Shown one piece after another: positions 15,421 through 24,473 of a stretch of DNA of 64,000 bases (positions are counted from its first letter, which is position 1; every line of letters starts with the position of its first letter). Source of the stretch: Flavobacteriales bacterium UBA6057. Its GTDB lineage: Bacteria > Bacteroidota > Bacteroidia > Flavobacteriales_G > Salibacteraceae. A program made the position numbers and the translations under genes. The stretch spans positions 197,247 to 261,246 of the forward strand of contig DIYJ01000014.1 of assembly GCA_002428995.1 (NCBI GenBank), given 5' to 3'. Below the pieces are notes generated by a model, which worked only from the letters and a program-made list of their open reading frames with translations, had not been told where the DNA came from and searched no databases.

Positions 15421-18048
15421 TTGAAACCTTTCTTTAAACACCTGGGCTCGGGACTCTTGCTTTCAGGCCTTGTTCTGGGCACTCAGAGCTGTTCACTTTT
15501 TCAGCGAGCGGGCAGCTCTCCAAAGCGCGCCATCATGCTCGATACACTGGAGCAGTACTTTGTGTATGCAGAGGATGAAGACGCCAGACCAGTGCCATTT
15601 CAGGGAACATTCGAACCTACTGTTGATGTGCATCACGTGGAACTGGACCTGAGCTTCAATTGGGAAAAGGAAGAAGTCATAGGCAAGGAGCGCTTGTGGA
15701 TCTCGGCCTACTTCGAGCCTCAGGATACGATTGCGCTGGACGCCCGCGGTTTTGAGATCAAGCAGTTGAAGGTCAATGATGATTCCGTTGGATTTGAATA
15801 CGATGGGGATCAGCTGCTCATCGCTTTGGATTCCACGTTGGGAAAAGACGATACGGTCACGGTGATGCTGGACTACATCGCACGCCCCTCCATGCTGACC
15901 ACCACCGGAGGTACGGCCATCACTTCAGATAAAGGACTCTACTTCATCGACCCTAGAAACGAGCAGCCGGATAAGCCCACGCAGCTTTGGACGCAGGGAG
16001 AAACGGAAAGCAATTCAGCATGGTTTGCGCTGGTTGATAAGCCCAACGACAAGTTTACCCAAGAGGTGTTTCTGACAGTAGACTCCAATTTGAAGACACT
16101 CTCCAACGGTGCCTTCATCTATTCAACGCTGAACGGAGATGGCACGCGGACGGACTATTGGAAGCAGTCTCTTCCACATAGCGGCTACCTGTGCATGATT
16201 GCGGTGGGAGACTTTTCCATCGTCAAGGACACTTGGAATGATATCGATGTCTGGTACTACGTTCAGGAAGAATATGAGCCTTATGCGCGTTCCATTTTTG
16301 GCAATACGCCCGAGATGCTGGATTTCTACAGTGAAATCCTGAAGACACCCTACCCTTGGGAAAAGTACCACCAGATTGTGGTAGAAGACTTTGTTTCCGG
16401 AGCGATGGAAAATACATCTGCCGTGGTGCACGGTTCGTTCGTAGCGCGCACCGATCGCGAGTTGATCGACAACGACTATGAAGATGTGATCGCCCATGAG
16501 CTTTTCCATCATTGGTTTGGCGACTTGGTCACTTGCGAGTCGTGGGCACAGATCACCATGAACGAAGGTTTTGCCACCTACGGTGAATACCTCTGGAAGG
16601 AATACAAATACGGCCAGGCAGCGGCAGACCTTCATTTGCAGAAAGACCTGGCAGCCTATTTCAGGGAAGCTCAGTCCAAATCGGTGCCCCTCATTCGCAA
16701 CCATTACCATCATGCGGATGATGTGTTTGACAGCCACAGTTATCAAAAAGGTGGACGTGTGCTGCACATGTTGCGCCACGAAATCGGGGATGATGCTTTC
16801 TTCGAATCGCTGCGACTCTACCTCGAACGCCACGCTTTTGAAACAGTAGAAGAAGATGATTTAAGGCTTGCAGTAGAGCAAGTGACCGGTCGGGATCTGC
16901 GATGGTTTTTTGACCAATGGTATCACCGCGAGCAGCACCCTTATGTAAGTGCCTACTACAGCCGAGACACCACAAACGGGCACCTGTTGATTCACCTTTC
17001 GCAAGACTCCTCGAGCATTCCCTTCAAATTCTACCTGCCGTTTCATTATGCCAGAGAAGACGGCTCTATCGCCAAAGTCAACCTTTGGGTCGATGAGCTG
17101 AATGAAACCTATTCGGTGAATGTTCCCGCGAACACCGCGTGGTATGCGTTGAACTCGGATGGAGCACTGCTTGGGCAGTTAGAAGAAGAAAAACCGACAT
17201 CTGTCTGGGCCAACCAAGCCACCCAGTCTGAGCATTTTTTCGGGCGTCAATGGGCCTTGAACGAGTTGAGCAGAAAGTCTCCGAGTAATCTGGCAAAGGT
17301 TGTTCCCTCGTTTCTGGAAGACGAATTCTGGCATCACCGCTGGACGGCTTTGAACATGATCAAACCCTACATGGCCAAGCAAGACAGTTCATTGTTTCAG
17401 CAAATCATCCACCTGGTGAACGACCCTAAGTCCACCGTGCGTCATCAAGCGCTGGCCATGGCAGACACTCTGTTGACCGAGGGCGCCAATCCATTGTTCG
17501 TCCAGGCACTTCAGGATTCATCTATGATGGTGCAGCAACTGGCCCTGCAGATTCTGGGTGAACGCGATCCATGTTCCGTGCTGGACTTCTGCGACTCGTT
17601 GCAGCAAACGGGAGAACACGACTTCGACAGTTGGCTTTCCAGGGTGTTTGCACAGTGTGGTGATGAAAGCAAGGAACCCTTTTTCTACGAAGCCCTCGAT
17701 CGCTCCACAGGCATCGAAACCATGTTGCTCCACACCGACTTGGTAGACTATGTAATTCGCGTCAACGAGCCGGAAATGGTAGACCGGGCGATGGAGCATC
17801 TCTTCGAGTCCGTCCAGCAAAACAATTCCTGGTGGATGACCTACTCTGCGCTGGATGGACTGAACAAGCTCCACGACTTCATCAACAAGAAAATCGAAGT
17901 GCTGGAACGCCACAGCGACCTCACCAACTCAGAAACCGAGCGCCTCGCCCGATGGAAAAACAAGCGCGCCACCATATCAGCGCTGCTGGATGAGGTAAGA
18001 GAATCAGAGCATACGGGAGAACCCAAGGTTTATTTCCGGGAAGAGTGA
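15421..18048 (+). CDS. M1-family zinc aminopeptidase, lipoprotein-like
   Basis: The 875-residue product has the GAMEN exopeptidase motif (residues 327-331) and the zinc site HELFH (359-363) with the third ligand Glu382, spacing HEXXH-X18-E. It should remove N-terminal amino acids from peptides. The C-terminal ~270 residues form HEAT/ARM-like helical repeats typical of long M1 enzymes. I accept the TTG start because it gives a complete export signal ending at a cysteine (MKPFFKHLGSGLLLSGLVLG, TQSC; Cys24); the first ATG, 39 codons later, would lose it. It is probably periplasmic or outer-membrane-anchored. Confidence 0.85.
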   Translation: MKPFFKHLGSGLLLSGLVLGTQSCSLFQRAGSSPKRAIMLDTLEQYFVYAEDEDARPVPFQGTFEPTVDVHHVELDLSFNWEKEEVIGKERLWISAYFEPQDTIALDARGFEIKQLKVNDDSVGFEYDGDQLLIALDSTLGKDDTVTVMLDYIARPSMLTTTGGTAITSDKGLYFIDPRNEQPDKPTQLWTQGETESNSAWFALVDKPNDKFTQEVFLTVDSNLKTLSNGAFIYSTLNGDGTRTDYWKQSLPHSGYLCMIAVGDFSIVKDTWNDIDVWYYVQEEYEPYARSIFGNTPEMLDFYSEILKTPYPWEKYHQIVVEDFVSGAMENTSAVVHGSFVARTDRELIDNDYEDVIAHELFHHWFGDLVTCESWAQITMNEGFATYGEYLWKEYKYGQAAADLHLQKDLAAYFREAQSKSVPLIRNHYHHADDVFDSHSYQKGGRVLHMLRHEIGDDAFFESLRLYLERHAFETVEEDDLRLAVEQVTGRDLRWFFDQWYHREQHPYVSAYYSRDTTNGHLLIHLSQDSSSIPFKFYLPFHYAREDGSIAKVNLWVDELNETYSVNVPANTAWYALNSDGALLGQLEEEKPTSVWANQATQSEHFFGRQWALNELSRKSPSNLAKVVPSFLEDEFWHHRWTALNMIKPYMAKQDSSLFQQIIHLVNDPKSTVRHQALAMADTLLTEGANPLFVQALQDSSMMVQQLALQILGERDPCSVLDFCDSLQQTGEHDFDSWLSRVFAQCGDESKEPFFYEALDRSTGIETMLLHTDLVDYVIRVNEPEMVDRAMEHLFESVQQNNSWWMTYSALDGLNKLHDFINKKIEVLERHSDLTNSETERLARWKNKRATISALLDEVRESEHTGEPKVYFREE

Positions 18049-18054
18049 TGTTAA

Positions 18055-18152
18055 ATCAGATGATAAGTTGATTAGATGATCAGATAATGGGCACACTGAG
18101 TCAGACTGCGCTTACACCATCATCTAATAATCTGATTGTCTAATCATCTAAT
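18055..18152. repeat. Imperfect inverted repeat, intergenic
   Basis: The left (about 18055-18092) and right (about 18117-18152) halves share a loosely palindromic TCAGATGAT/ATCATCTAAT theme, with roughly 23 of 32 positions matching when one arm is reversed. It fills the gap between two convergent genes. Similar CATCATCTAATAA text recurs near 61994-62012. It resembles small non-autonomous repeats and could also act as a terminator. Confidence 0.5.
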
Positions 18153-18611
18153 TTAATTGACCGCCTCGTACCCCTCATCGATCAGCAAGCCGGTGCCCAT
18201 CGCAGCCTGAACAGCCAGCTCATCGCAGCGCTCGTTGTAGTGGTTTCCATCGTGGCCTTTGACCCAACGGAACGACACCTTGTTTTTGGGATAGATGCGC
18301 AGGAAGCGCTGCCACAGATCGGGGTTCTTCTTGTCCTTGAAGCCTTTCTTCTGCCAGCCAAACACCCATTTTTTCTCTACCGCGTCCACCACGTACTTGC
18401 TGTCGCTGAAGATGGTCACTTCATGGCCGCCACCCTTGAGCATCTCCAGGGCCTTGATCACACTTAGCAACTCCATGCGGTTGTTGGTGGTTTTGCGAAA
18501 CCCTTCTGAGAATTCCTTTTGATGCGCTCCAGACATGAGCACAATGCCATAACCTCCTGGGCCGGGGTTTCCGCGGGAGGAGCCGTCAGTGTAGACTGTA
18601 ATCCTTGCCAT
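18153..18611 (-). CDS. rnhA: Ribonuclease HI
   Basis: The 152-residue product is a complete RNase HI. The four catalytic carboxylates are visible: Asp9 (VYTDGSSRGNPGPGG), Glu47 (NNRMELLS), Asp70 (FSDSKYV) and Asp130 (NERCDELA), with the flexible-loop His120 (VKGHDGNHYNE) also present. It degrades the RNA strand of RNA-DNA hybrids in the cytoplasm. The start codon shares one base with the stop of the upstream M23 peptidase gene (TAATG), so translation is coupled. Confidence 0.95.
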   Translation of the reverse strand: MARITVYTDGSSRGNPGPGGYGIVLMSGAHQKEFSEGFRKTTNNRMELLSVIKALEMLKGGGHEVTIFSDSKYVVDAVEKKWVFGWQKKGFKDKKNPDLWQRFLRIYPKNKVSFRWVKGHDGNHYNERCDELAVQAAMGTGLLIDEGYEAVN

Positions 18612-19516
18612 TAATCGAATGAAAAATAACTCTCCGGGTTGAGGGCAACTCCCTTGCTCCAGAGTTCAAAATGCAAATGAGGGCCAGAGCTATATTCTCC
18701 GGTTTCACCGATGATGGCGATCGCCTCACCTGCTCTCACTTTATCGCCCTGCTTTTTGAGCAGCACGGAGTTGTGCTTATACACAGAGATAAGATCGTTG
18801 TCGTGCTGCATTTGGATGATGTAGCCCGTCTCAGCGGTATAAGAGGCCACAATCACAGTGCCTTCATCAATCGCTTTGATGGATGCATCCTTCGGGGCTG
18901 CGATGTCGATTCCAAAGTGCTCACGCTGTGCGTCAAACTTGGAGGTGACAGAACCTTTCACGGGAGGGAAAAGCAGGTAATTGGCAGATCCTTCCCGCTT
19001 AAACTCCGGGCTCAGATTCACCAACTCCTCCCGCTCTATCTCCATTCTTAAGAGTGAATCTTCCAGGCTTCGAGTGTAGTTCACTTCCTGTGGCTCGGCC
19101 ATCGGGTCGCCTCCGGCTTCGGTGTTATCATCTGGCACCCGACCGTCCATCAGTGCCTGAAAGTTTTGGATGTACTGTTCCCGCTGCCTCAGTGCCACCT
19201 CCATGGAATCCGCTTTCAGCGCTGCACTCAGCGCCATGCGCTTCACCTTGATCTCTTCAGCATATCCTGGAAGGTAATACCTGAGTGGCGTCCAGGCCAG
19301 CAACGCAAAAATGATGGTGATCATCACGATCAGCATGATGCCTACAGAAACGATCACGTTAAGCGGAGTGAGCAGCATCGCAAAGCGTTCCTCGAAGGTG
19401 TCGATGTTCAGAATCACCAATTTGTAGTGATTCTTCAGCCGCCTGTAGAGCTTCTCCTTTTCCTTTTTAGAGGGTTGTTTTGCCAATTTCCCAAGAATTC
19501 TGACCAAATATCTCAA
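18611..19516 (-). CDS. Membrane-anchored M23 (LytM) peptidoglycan endopeptidase
   Basis: The 301-residue product has a basic cytoplasmic N-terminus, one membrane helix (about residues 53-75), a coiled-coil stretch and a C-terminal M23 domain. All zinc/catalytic residues are present: His200 and Asp204 (EHFGIDIAAP), then His280 and His282 (GPHLHFEL). It should cleave peptidoglycan cross-links from the periplasmic side of the inner membrane. The start is a TTG two codons after an in-frame stop; a later TTG (residue 11) is an alternative. It is translationally coupled to rnhA. Confidence 0.85.
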   Translation of the reverse strand: MRYLVRILGKLAKQPSKKEKEKLYRRLKNHYKLVILNIDTFEERFAMLLTPLNVIVSVGIMLIVMITIIFALLAWTPLRYYLPGYAEEIKVKRMALSAALKADSMEVALRQREQYIQNFQALMDGRVPDDNTEAGGDPMAEPQEVNYTRSLEDSLLRMEIEREELVNLSPEFKREGSANYLLFPPVKGSVTSKFDAQREHFGIDIAAPKDASIKAIDEGTVIVASYTAETGYIIQMQHDNDLISVYKHNSVLLKKQGDKVRAGEAIAIIGETGEYSSGPHLHFELWSKGVALNPESYFSFD

Positions 19517-19567
19517 TATTCAGCGGCCTAGTGCGTTCATGGCTCGCATTCGGTATTCCGTTAACGA

Positions 19568-19575
19568 TAATTTTG
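19568..19575 (+). promoter_or_regulatory. Candidate -7 box for sprE/porW
   Basis: TAATTTTG matches the Bacteroidota -7 consensus TAnnTTTG, 25 bases before the GTG start. A clear upstream TTG element at the expected distance is not seen. Confidence 0.45.
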
Positions 19576-19600
19576 TTCGCACCTTCGTAGACTGAACGCT

Positions 19601-22219
19601 GTGAAAGTTGTACACCTCATAGGATTTGCCGTGGCGGTAATGCTGCTAGGATCTTGCTCCCAGGAAAAGAATACGATCCTGAGCAGAACCTACCACAATA
19701 CCACTGCCCGCTACAACGGTTACTTCAACGGCCGCATGGCGCTGAAGGATGCGCACATGACCATGGAAGAAACCCATGAGGAGGACTATACGCAGCTGCT
19801 GCCCATCTTCATTTATGACGATCAGGACCTTGTGAGGTCAGTCTATCCGCAGCTCGATCGCACCATTGAGAAAACTTCGCTGGTCGTAGATCGCCACAGC
19901 ATTGACATCAAGGGCGTGGAATACTGCAAGTGGATCGACAATTCGTGGATCGTGATGGGAGAAGCGCAATACCTGAAGGATGAAGACCTTCAAACGAAGC
20001 AAATCTTCGATTTTACCAAGCGCAAGTACAAGGATCCGGAGACGCGGGCCATGTCAGAATTCTGGTTGGCGCGTTTGCTCATCAAGCAGGGCGAATACGA
20101 AAGAGCTGCCTCTCAGCTGAGGAAGGTCACCGTAGAAGATGGCTACCCGGAAGACGAACTGTCGGAGCTGTATGCGGTGCGCGCAGACTTCTACATCAAG
20201 CAGCTCCGCTACGAAAAGGCCATCGAAGAACTCGAGCGCTGCATCGAATACACCAAAAAGCGCAAGGTGAAAAACCGCAGGATGTTTATCCTGGCGCAAC
20301 TCTACCGACTGGATGGGGATGGACGAAAGTCGAGTAACCTCTACGCAGAACTGATCAAGCGCAACCCGGATTACGAAATGGCTTTCTACGCCAAGATCAA
20401 TCGCGCCCTGGCTTTTGACGTAACGGCTGGAAACGTGGACGAGGTTCGCGACATCCTTTTCAAGATGCTGAAGGATGAGAAGAATGAGGAGTTTCAGGAT
20501 CAGATCTACTATGCCCTGGCAGAGCTGGAGCTCAAGGAAGACGATGAGCCGGAAGCCATCGAATACCTGAAGCTGGCTACCAAAAACTCGGTGCGCAATG
20601 GCAATGCCAAGGGACTGGCCTTTTACCGACTTGCAGACATTTACTTCGAGAAGCAGAACTATCCCGTTGCCCAGGCTTATTATGACAGCACCGTCACCTT
20701 CCTGAGCCAGGAACACGAGGACTATGATCTGGTGCTCGGTCGTGCAAACAGCCTGACGCAGATGATGCGAGACATGAACATTGTGACTGAGCAGGACAGC
20801 TTGCAGGCCTTTGCCAAGCTCCCTAAAAAGGAACAGGATCGCATCATCCAGGATCAGATCGATGCACTCATTGAGGCAGAACAAGAAGCCGAGCGTCAGA
20901 AGGAAATTGAAAACCTTCGCTCGCAGCAATCTGCGTTTGAACAGAACACCCAGATCAATCGAAACATCGGGAAAGGGGAATGGTATTTCTACAACCCGGC
21001 AGCCGTTGGCTTTGGAGCAGGCGAGTTCACCAAGATCTGGGGGCGCAGGAAAAACGAGGACAACTGGAGACGATCGGATAAGACATCTCTGGCACCGCTG
21101 TTGGTAGAAGATGAATTTGGGGATGGAAACGCAGAAGACACTACGGCCGGGGCTAACGATCCCAAGGATCCCAACTACTATTGGAAGGACGTGCCGATGT
21201 CAGATGAAGACATGGCTCGCTCGCATGCTCTGATTGTAGAAGCGCTGTACGACCTTTCGCTGGTTTACAAGGATCAGATGTACGATCCTCCGAAAGCTGC
21301 GGAAACGCTGGAAGACCTGATCAGCCGTTACGATTCTTCGAAGTATCACCTCAATTCCTACTACCAGCTTTACCTGCTTTATGCAGACCTGGGCAACACT
21401 TCGAAGTCCAATTATTACAGAGACCTTCTGCTGCGCGAGCATCCCGATAGCGAGTATGCTCAGGTGATTCGGAATCCGGACTTCCTGCTGGCTTCTGCTG
21501 CCACTGATGAAGAAGTGACCAAGAGTTATGATCGCGCGTATGCCTATTTCCAGCAGGGATACTACATGGAGTCGTTCAAGGTCATTGACGAGGCCGTCAG
21601 CAAGTATCCGCAGAACAAATACGATGCGAAGTTTGCATTCTTGCGCGCCCTGGACTTGGGCTTTGTGAAGGATGAGCAGGCCATGTTGACAGCCCTGGAA
21701 GACGTCAAGAAAAACTACTACTCTCAGGAAGAGGGTAAAGAAGCAGAACGTATCCTCGCATACTTTGCCGGTGGCAAAAAGATCAACTCAAACGTAGAGG
21801 AAGAAGAGGAGGAATCCAGCGAAGAGGAAAACAAGGCAGCGATGGCCAAGTATTCCTATGACATTGGTGCTTCTCACAACTTCATTGTCATCGTTCCTGA
21901 CACGGCCGATGTACAGGGCATCACAAATACCATCTCCAACTTCAATCGCATCTACTTCAGCACGCGCGGTCTGAAAACCAGCTCCATTCCGCTGAAAGAA
22001 GGTAAAACAATGGTAGTTGTAGCCAACGTGGGAATCATGAACAAGGCGATGGATTACTACCGCACCTTCATCCAAAACAATGATCCTCTGGGGCAACTTA
22101 ACGCGAAGGGCTACCCCACTTTTGCGATTTCCTACGACAACTACGCCCAGTTCTACAAGGATCAAAACACCTCGGCTTACTCAGCCTTCTTCGAGGAGAA
22201 GTACAGTAAGACCAACTAA
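19601..22219 (+). CDS. sprE: SprE/PorW-like TPR lipoprotein of the type IX secretion/gliding machinery
   Basis: The 872-residue product begins at a GTG and has a lipoprotein signal (MKVVHLIGFAVAVMLLGSC, Cys19). The segment after the signal (SRTYHNTTARYNGYFNGR) is the hallmark of SprE/PorW. Helical TPR repeats span residues ~60-480, followed by further TPR-like helices, an acidic stretch (EEEEEESSEEE) and a compact C-terminal domain. In Flavobacterium and Porphyromonas this lipoprotein is needed for T9SS function and gliding. It fits the several T9SS sorting domains encoded in this window. It is upstream of bactofilin and the ATP synthase genes. Confidence 0.88.
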   Translation: MKVVHLIGFAVAVMLLGSCSQEKNTILSRTYHNTTARYNGYFNGRMALKDAHMTMEETHEEDYTQLLPIFIYDDQDLVRSVYPQLDRTIEKTSLVVDRHSIDIKGVEYCKWIDNSWIVMGEAQYLKDEDLQTKQIFDFTKRKYKDPETRAMSEFWLARLLIKQGEYERAASQLRKVTVEDGYPEDELSELYAVRADFYIKQLRYEKAIEELERCIEYTKKRKVKNRRMFILAQLYRLDGDGRKSSNLYAELIKRNPDYEMAFYAKINRALAFDVTAGNVDEVRDILFKMLKDEKNEEFQDQIYYALAELELKEDDEPEAIEYLKLATKNSVRNGNAKGLAFYRLADIYFEKQNYPVAQAYYDSTVTFLSQEHEDYDLVLGRANSLTQMMRDMNIVTEQDSLQAFAKLPKKEQDRIIQDQIDALIEAEQEAERQKEIENLRSQQSAFEQNTQINRNIGKGEWYFYNPAAVGFGAGEFTKIWGRRKNEDNWRRSDKTSLAPLLVEDEFGDGNAEDTTAGANDPKDPNYYWKDVPMSDEDMARSHALIVEALYDLSLVYKDQMYDPPKAAETLEDLISRYDSSKYHLNSYYQLYLLYADLGNTSKSNYYRDLLLREHPDSEYAQVIRNPDFLLASAATDEEVTKSYDRAYAYFQQGYYMESFKVIDEAVSKYPQNKYDAKFAFLRALDLGFVKDEQAMLTALEDVKKNYYSQEEGKEAERILAYFAGGKKINSNVEEEEEESSEEENKAAMAKYSYDIGASHNFIVIVPDTADVQGITNTISNFNRIYFSTRGLKTSSIPLKEGKTMVVVANVGIMNKAMDYYRTFIQNNDPLGQLNAKGYPTFAISYDNYAQFYKDQNTSAYSAFFEEKYSKTN

Positions 22220-22255
22220 GACAGAGGTTTAACTACTCTTTCTTAAAGAGAATTT

Positions 22256-22263
22256 TACTTTTG
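22256..22263 (+). promoter_or_regulatory. Candidate -7 box for bactofilin
   Basis: TACTTTTG (TAnnTTTG) ends 20 bases before the bactofilin ATG. The upstream sequence is AT-rich but lacks an obvious TTG partner. Confidence 0.45.
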
Positions 22264-22283
22264 CCTCAAACTGCGAAAGACAG

Positions 22284-22703
22284 ATGATTACACGGAGCGG
22301 AAAACCTAGTGGGAAGAACGGAGAGTCGGAGATCGGTACACACAACCAAATCGCAAAGGGCACACACATTCAGGGAGACATCAAAACCGATGGTGTTTTG
22401 CGCATTGATGGCACACTCATCGGGTCTATCGATTCCACCGGTAAAGTTGTTGTTGGCCCTTCTGGTCGTATTGAAGGATCCATCAATTGTGTATCTGCCA
22501 ACGTCAGCGGAGAAGTAAAGGCAAGCATTACCGTCAAGGAATTGCTAACACTTCAGGCTACTGCCAAGCTGATGGGAGAAGTGACCACTGGCAAACTGGC
22601 CATTGAGCCCGGAGCAGTATTCAGCGGTTCGTGCAGCATGGGTGGAGTAGTGAAAGAACTCTCTCACAAGGACAAGCAGCTTGTCGCAGAAAAAACAGCC
22701 TAA
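22284..22703 (+). CDS. Bactofilin (polymer-forming cytoskeletal protein)
   Basis: The 139-residue product is one bactofilin domain, a short right-handed beta-helix: repeating strands such as GTHIQGDIKTDGVLRIDGTL, GKVVVGPSGRIEG, ANVSGEVKASITVKELLTL and GKLAIEPGAVFSG. Bactofilins polymerise without nucleotide into membrane-associated filaments that organise cell shape or envelope machines. The N-terminal tail is short and polar. It overlaps the next gene by 23 bases, and the ATP synthase genes follow, so it is probably at least partly cotranscribed with them. Confidence 0.9.
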   Translation: MITRSGKPSGKNGESEIGTHNQIAKGTHIQGDIKTDGVLRIDGTLIGSIDSTGKVVVGPSGRIEGSINCVSANVSGEVKASITVKELLTLQATAKLMGEVTTGKLAIEPGAVFSGSCSMGGVVKELSHKDKQLVAEKTA

Positions 22704-22881
22704 CTCCTTTTACAAATACACCGGGATGGCTTTCAAGATGATTGTCATTATCCTGGTTTTCACCTTCGGAGGTATGAAACTCGATGACTACCTCGAACCA
22801 TCTTTTCCCGTTTCTACACTATTCGGAGCTCTGCTGGGCAGCGGCATGGCCATCTACAGTATGATCAAAGACCTAACCTAG
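22681..22881 (+). CDS. atpZ: AtpZ/AtpI-type ATP synthase accessory membrane protein
   Basis: The 66-residue product has a basic N-terminus (MSQKKQPNSFYKYTGMAFKM) and two membrane helices (IVIILVFTFGGMKLD and FGALLGSGMAIYSMI), the layout of AtpZ, which works with AtpI in ion supply and c-ring assembly of F-ATPases. I take the TTG start inside the end of the bactofilin gene because it supplies the usual basic N-terminus; an internal ATG at 22726 would begin right at the first helix. Its position upstream of atpB supports the call. Confidence 0.75.
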   Translation: MSQKKQPNSFYKYTGMAFKMIVIILVFTFGGMKLDDYLEPSFPVSTLFGALLGSGMAIYSMIKDLT

Positions 22882-22884
22882 CCC

Positions 22885-23241
22885 ATGAAACCCGTGCTCA
22901 TATCTGTCGCCTTTGCAGCCATCATTGCCGTGGTCAACGTGATCGTGTACCAAGCAATTGGTTGGCCGGTTGAACCCATCCTAGCGTTGGCCTATCTCTA
23001 CATGATCGGGTTGAGTGTTCTGTTCCACCGCTTCATCAAAGCCGATGGAGACCCTAAGAAGTTTGTGAATGCCTACATGGCCTTCAGCGGAGGACGCATG
23101 TTTCTCTCTTTGTTTGTCATTTTGATCTTCGCATTGACCAATAAAGCCTACCTCAAGCCCTTCACGGTGGCTTTTCTCTTCCTTTATTTTGGCTTTACTT
23201 TCCTTGAAATAGCAAGGCTTTGGGGCCAATTAAAAAAGTAG
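22885..23241 (+). CDS. Four-helix membrane protein preceding atpB (AtpI-like)
   Basis: The 118-residue product is almost entirely membrane-embedded: four hydrophobic helices near residues 3-25, 30-47, 66-86 and 92-112, with a short charged loop (HRFIKADGDPKKF) between helices 2 and 3. It starts 3 bases after atpZ and precedes atpB. Size, topology and place match AtpI/Atp1-like proteins that assist c-ring assembly, but sequence identity to AtpI is not evident to me, so the role rests on context. Confidence 0.65.
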   Translation: MKPVLISVAFAAIIAVVNVIVYQAIGWPVEPILALAYLYMIGLSVLFHRFIKADGDPKKFVNAYMAFSGGRMFLSLFVILIFALTNKAYLKPFTVAFLFLYFGFTFLEIARLWGQLKK

Positions 23242-23274
23242 TTCAGAAAGATTTTTTTGTGAGTGACATTGTTC

Positions 23275-23282
23275 TACTTTTG
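23275..23282 (+). promoter_or_regulatory. Candidate promoter of the atpB-G run
   Basis: TACTTTTG matches TAnnTTTG, 37 bases before the atpB start, with a T-run ending in TTG (23251-23259) 15 bases upstream, slightly closer than the usual -33 spacing. It suggests the structural genes have their own promoter separate from sprE-bactofilin-atpZ. Confidence 0.55.
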
Positions 23283-23319
23283 CGCTGCCTTTTTAGGGGT
23301 GTATTGAAAGTGGCAAAAA

Positions 23320-24438
23320 ATGCTGAAAATCAAGGAACAAAGCGTGGCTAGAGGATTAAAAATCATCGTTCTGACAATTTTGACAAGCGCAGCCATGAGC
23401 GCGTTTGCTTCTCCAGCTTCAGACTCAACTCATTCGGAAGAAGGCTTCAATGCCGGTGAAGTGATCATGCATCACGTGTTGGATGCCAATGAAATCCACA
23501 TTTTTGACGGCCTGAGCATTCCTCTCCCGATCATTCTTTACACAAGCCAGGGACTGGACATCTTCAGCTTTGGAAACTTCTGGGATGATCATCATCACCC
23601 TACCATGACTTATACAAGTGCTTCCACTGGAAACACTTACGCCTATAACCACGGACACATTGTTCAGGTGGGCGACATGGCAGAAGAATTAGCGCACGCA
23701 GGGTGGAGCGTAAGCGACCACTCATTCCTGGATTTCTCTATTACTAAGAATGTTGCAGGGATCTTTCTCGCAGCCATCATTATGATCCTGCTTTTCACAT
23801 CCGTAGCCAGAGCTTACGCTAAGCGTGACGGAAAAGCTCCTAAAGGATTGCAATCATTCATGGAGCCGCTCATCCTCTTCATTCGTGACGAGGTAGCGAA
23901 GCCATCCATCGGTCATAAGTACGATCGCTTCATGCCATTCCTGTTGTCGATCTTCTTCTTCATCTGGTTTGGAAACCTGCTCGGTTTGGTGCCATTCCTC
24001 GGAGGGCTGAATATTACTGGAAACATTGCGGTAACCGCAGTGCTCGCCATCTTCACCTTTATTGTAACAAGCTTCAGTGCCAACAAAGGCTACTGGATGC
24101 ACATTGTAGCACCTCCCGGAGTACCCTGGTGGTTGCTGCCGATCATGTGGCCGATTGAAATCCTCGGAGTGTTCAACAAGCCCATCGTGCTTTGTCTTCG
24201 ATTGTTTGCGAACATCACCGCAGGTCACATCATCATTCTCTCATTCACTTGTTTGATCTTCATCTTCAATAGTTCGTCCGGTGCAGGAGCCGCTTACGGA
24301 GTCAGTATTGGTTCTGTGCTGTTCAGCGTGTTTATGATGTGCCTGGAATTGCTCGTAGCGTTCCTTCAGGCATACGTATTCACCCTGCTTAGCGCCCTCT
24401 ACTTCGGTCAGGCTGTTGAAGACCACGATCATCATTAA
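23320..24438 (+). CDS. atpB: F0F1 ATP synthase subunit a
   Basis: The 372-residue product forms the proton half-channels of F0. It has the long Bacteroidota-type N-terminal extension with an apparent signal sequence (IIVLTILTSAAMSAFASPAS) and a His-rich exported region (DDHHHPTM), followed by the conserved transmembrane core. The essential arginine is Arg294 in LCLRLFANITAGHII, facing the c-ring carboxylate. Usual subunit a is ~270 residues; the extra ~100 are the N-terminal extension. It is the first gene of the run atpB-E-F-H-A-G. Confidence 0.95.
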   Translation: MLKIKEQSVARGLKIIVLTILTSAAMSAFASPASDSTHSEEGFNAGEVIMHHVLDANEIHIFDGLSIPLPIILYTSQGLDIFSFGNFWDDHHHPTMTYTSASTGNTYAYNHGHIVQVGDMAEELAHAGWSVSDHSFLDFSITKNVAGIFLAAIIMILLFTSVARAYAKRDGKAPKGLQSFMEPLILFIRDEVAKPSIGHKYDRFMPFLLSIFFFIWFGNLLGLVPFLGGLNITGNIAVTAVLAIFTFIVTSFSANKGYWMHIVAPPGVPWWLLPIMWPIEILGVFNKPIVLCLRLFANITAGHIIILSFTCLIFIFNSSSGAGAAYGVSIGSVLFSVFMMCLELLVAFLQAYVFTLLSALYFGQAVEDHDHH

Positions 24439-24473
24439 ATCTAAACGCGTAACTATTTCAATTCAATTATATC

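Noticed and set aside
20054..20929. 291-codon minus-strand frame inside sprE
   Set aside because: Antisense to TPR coding sequence; its Leu/Val-rich translation is a by-product of the Lys/Glu-rich sense codons.
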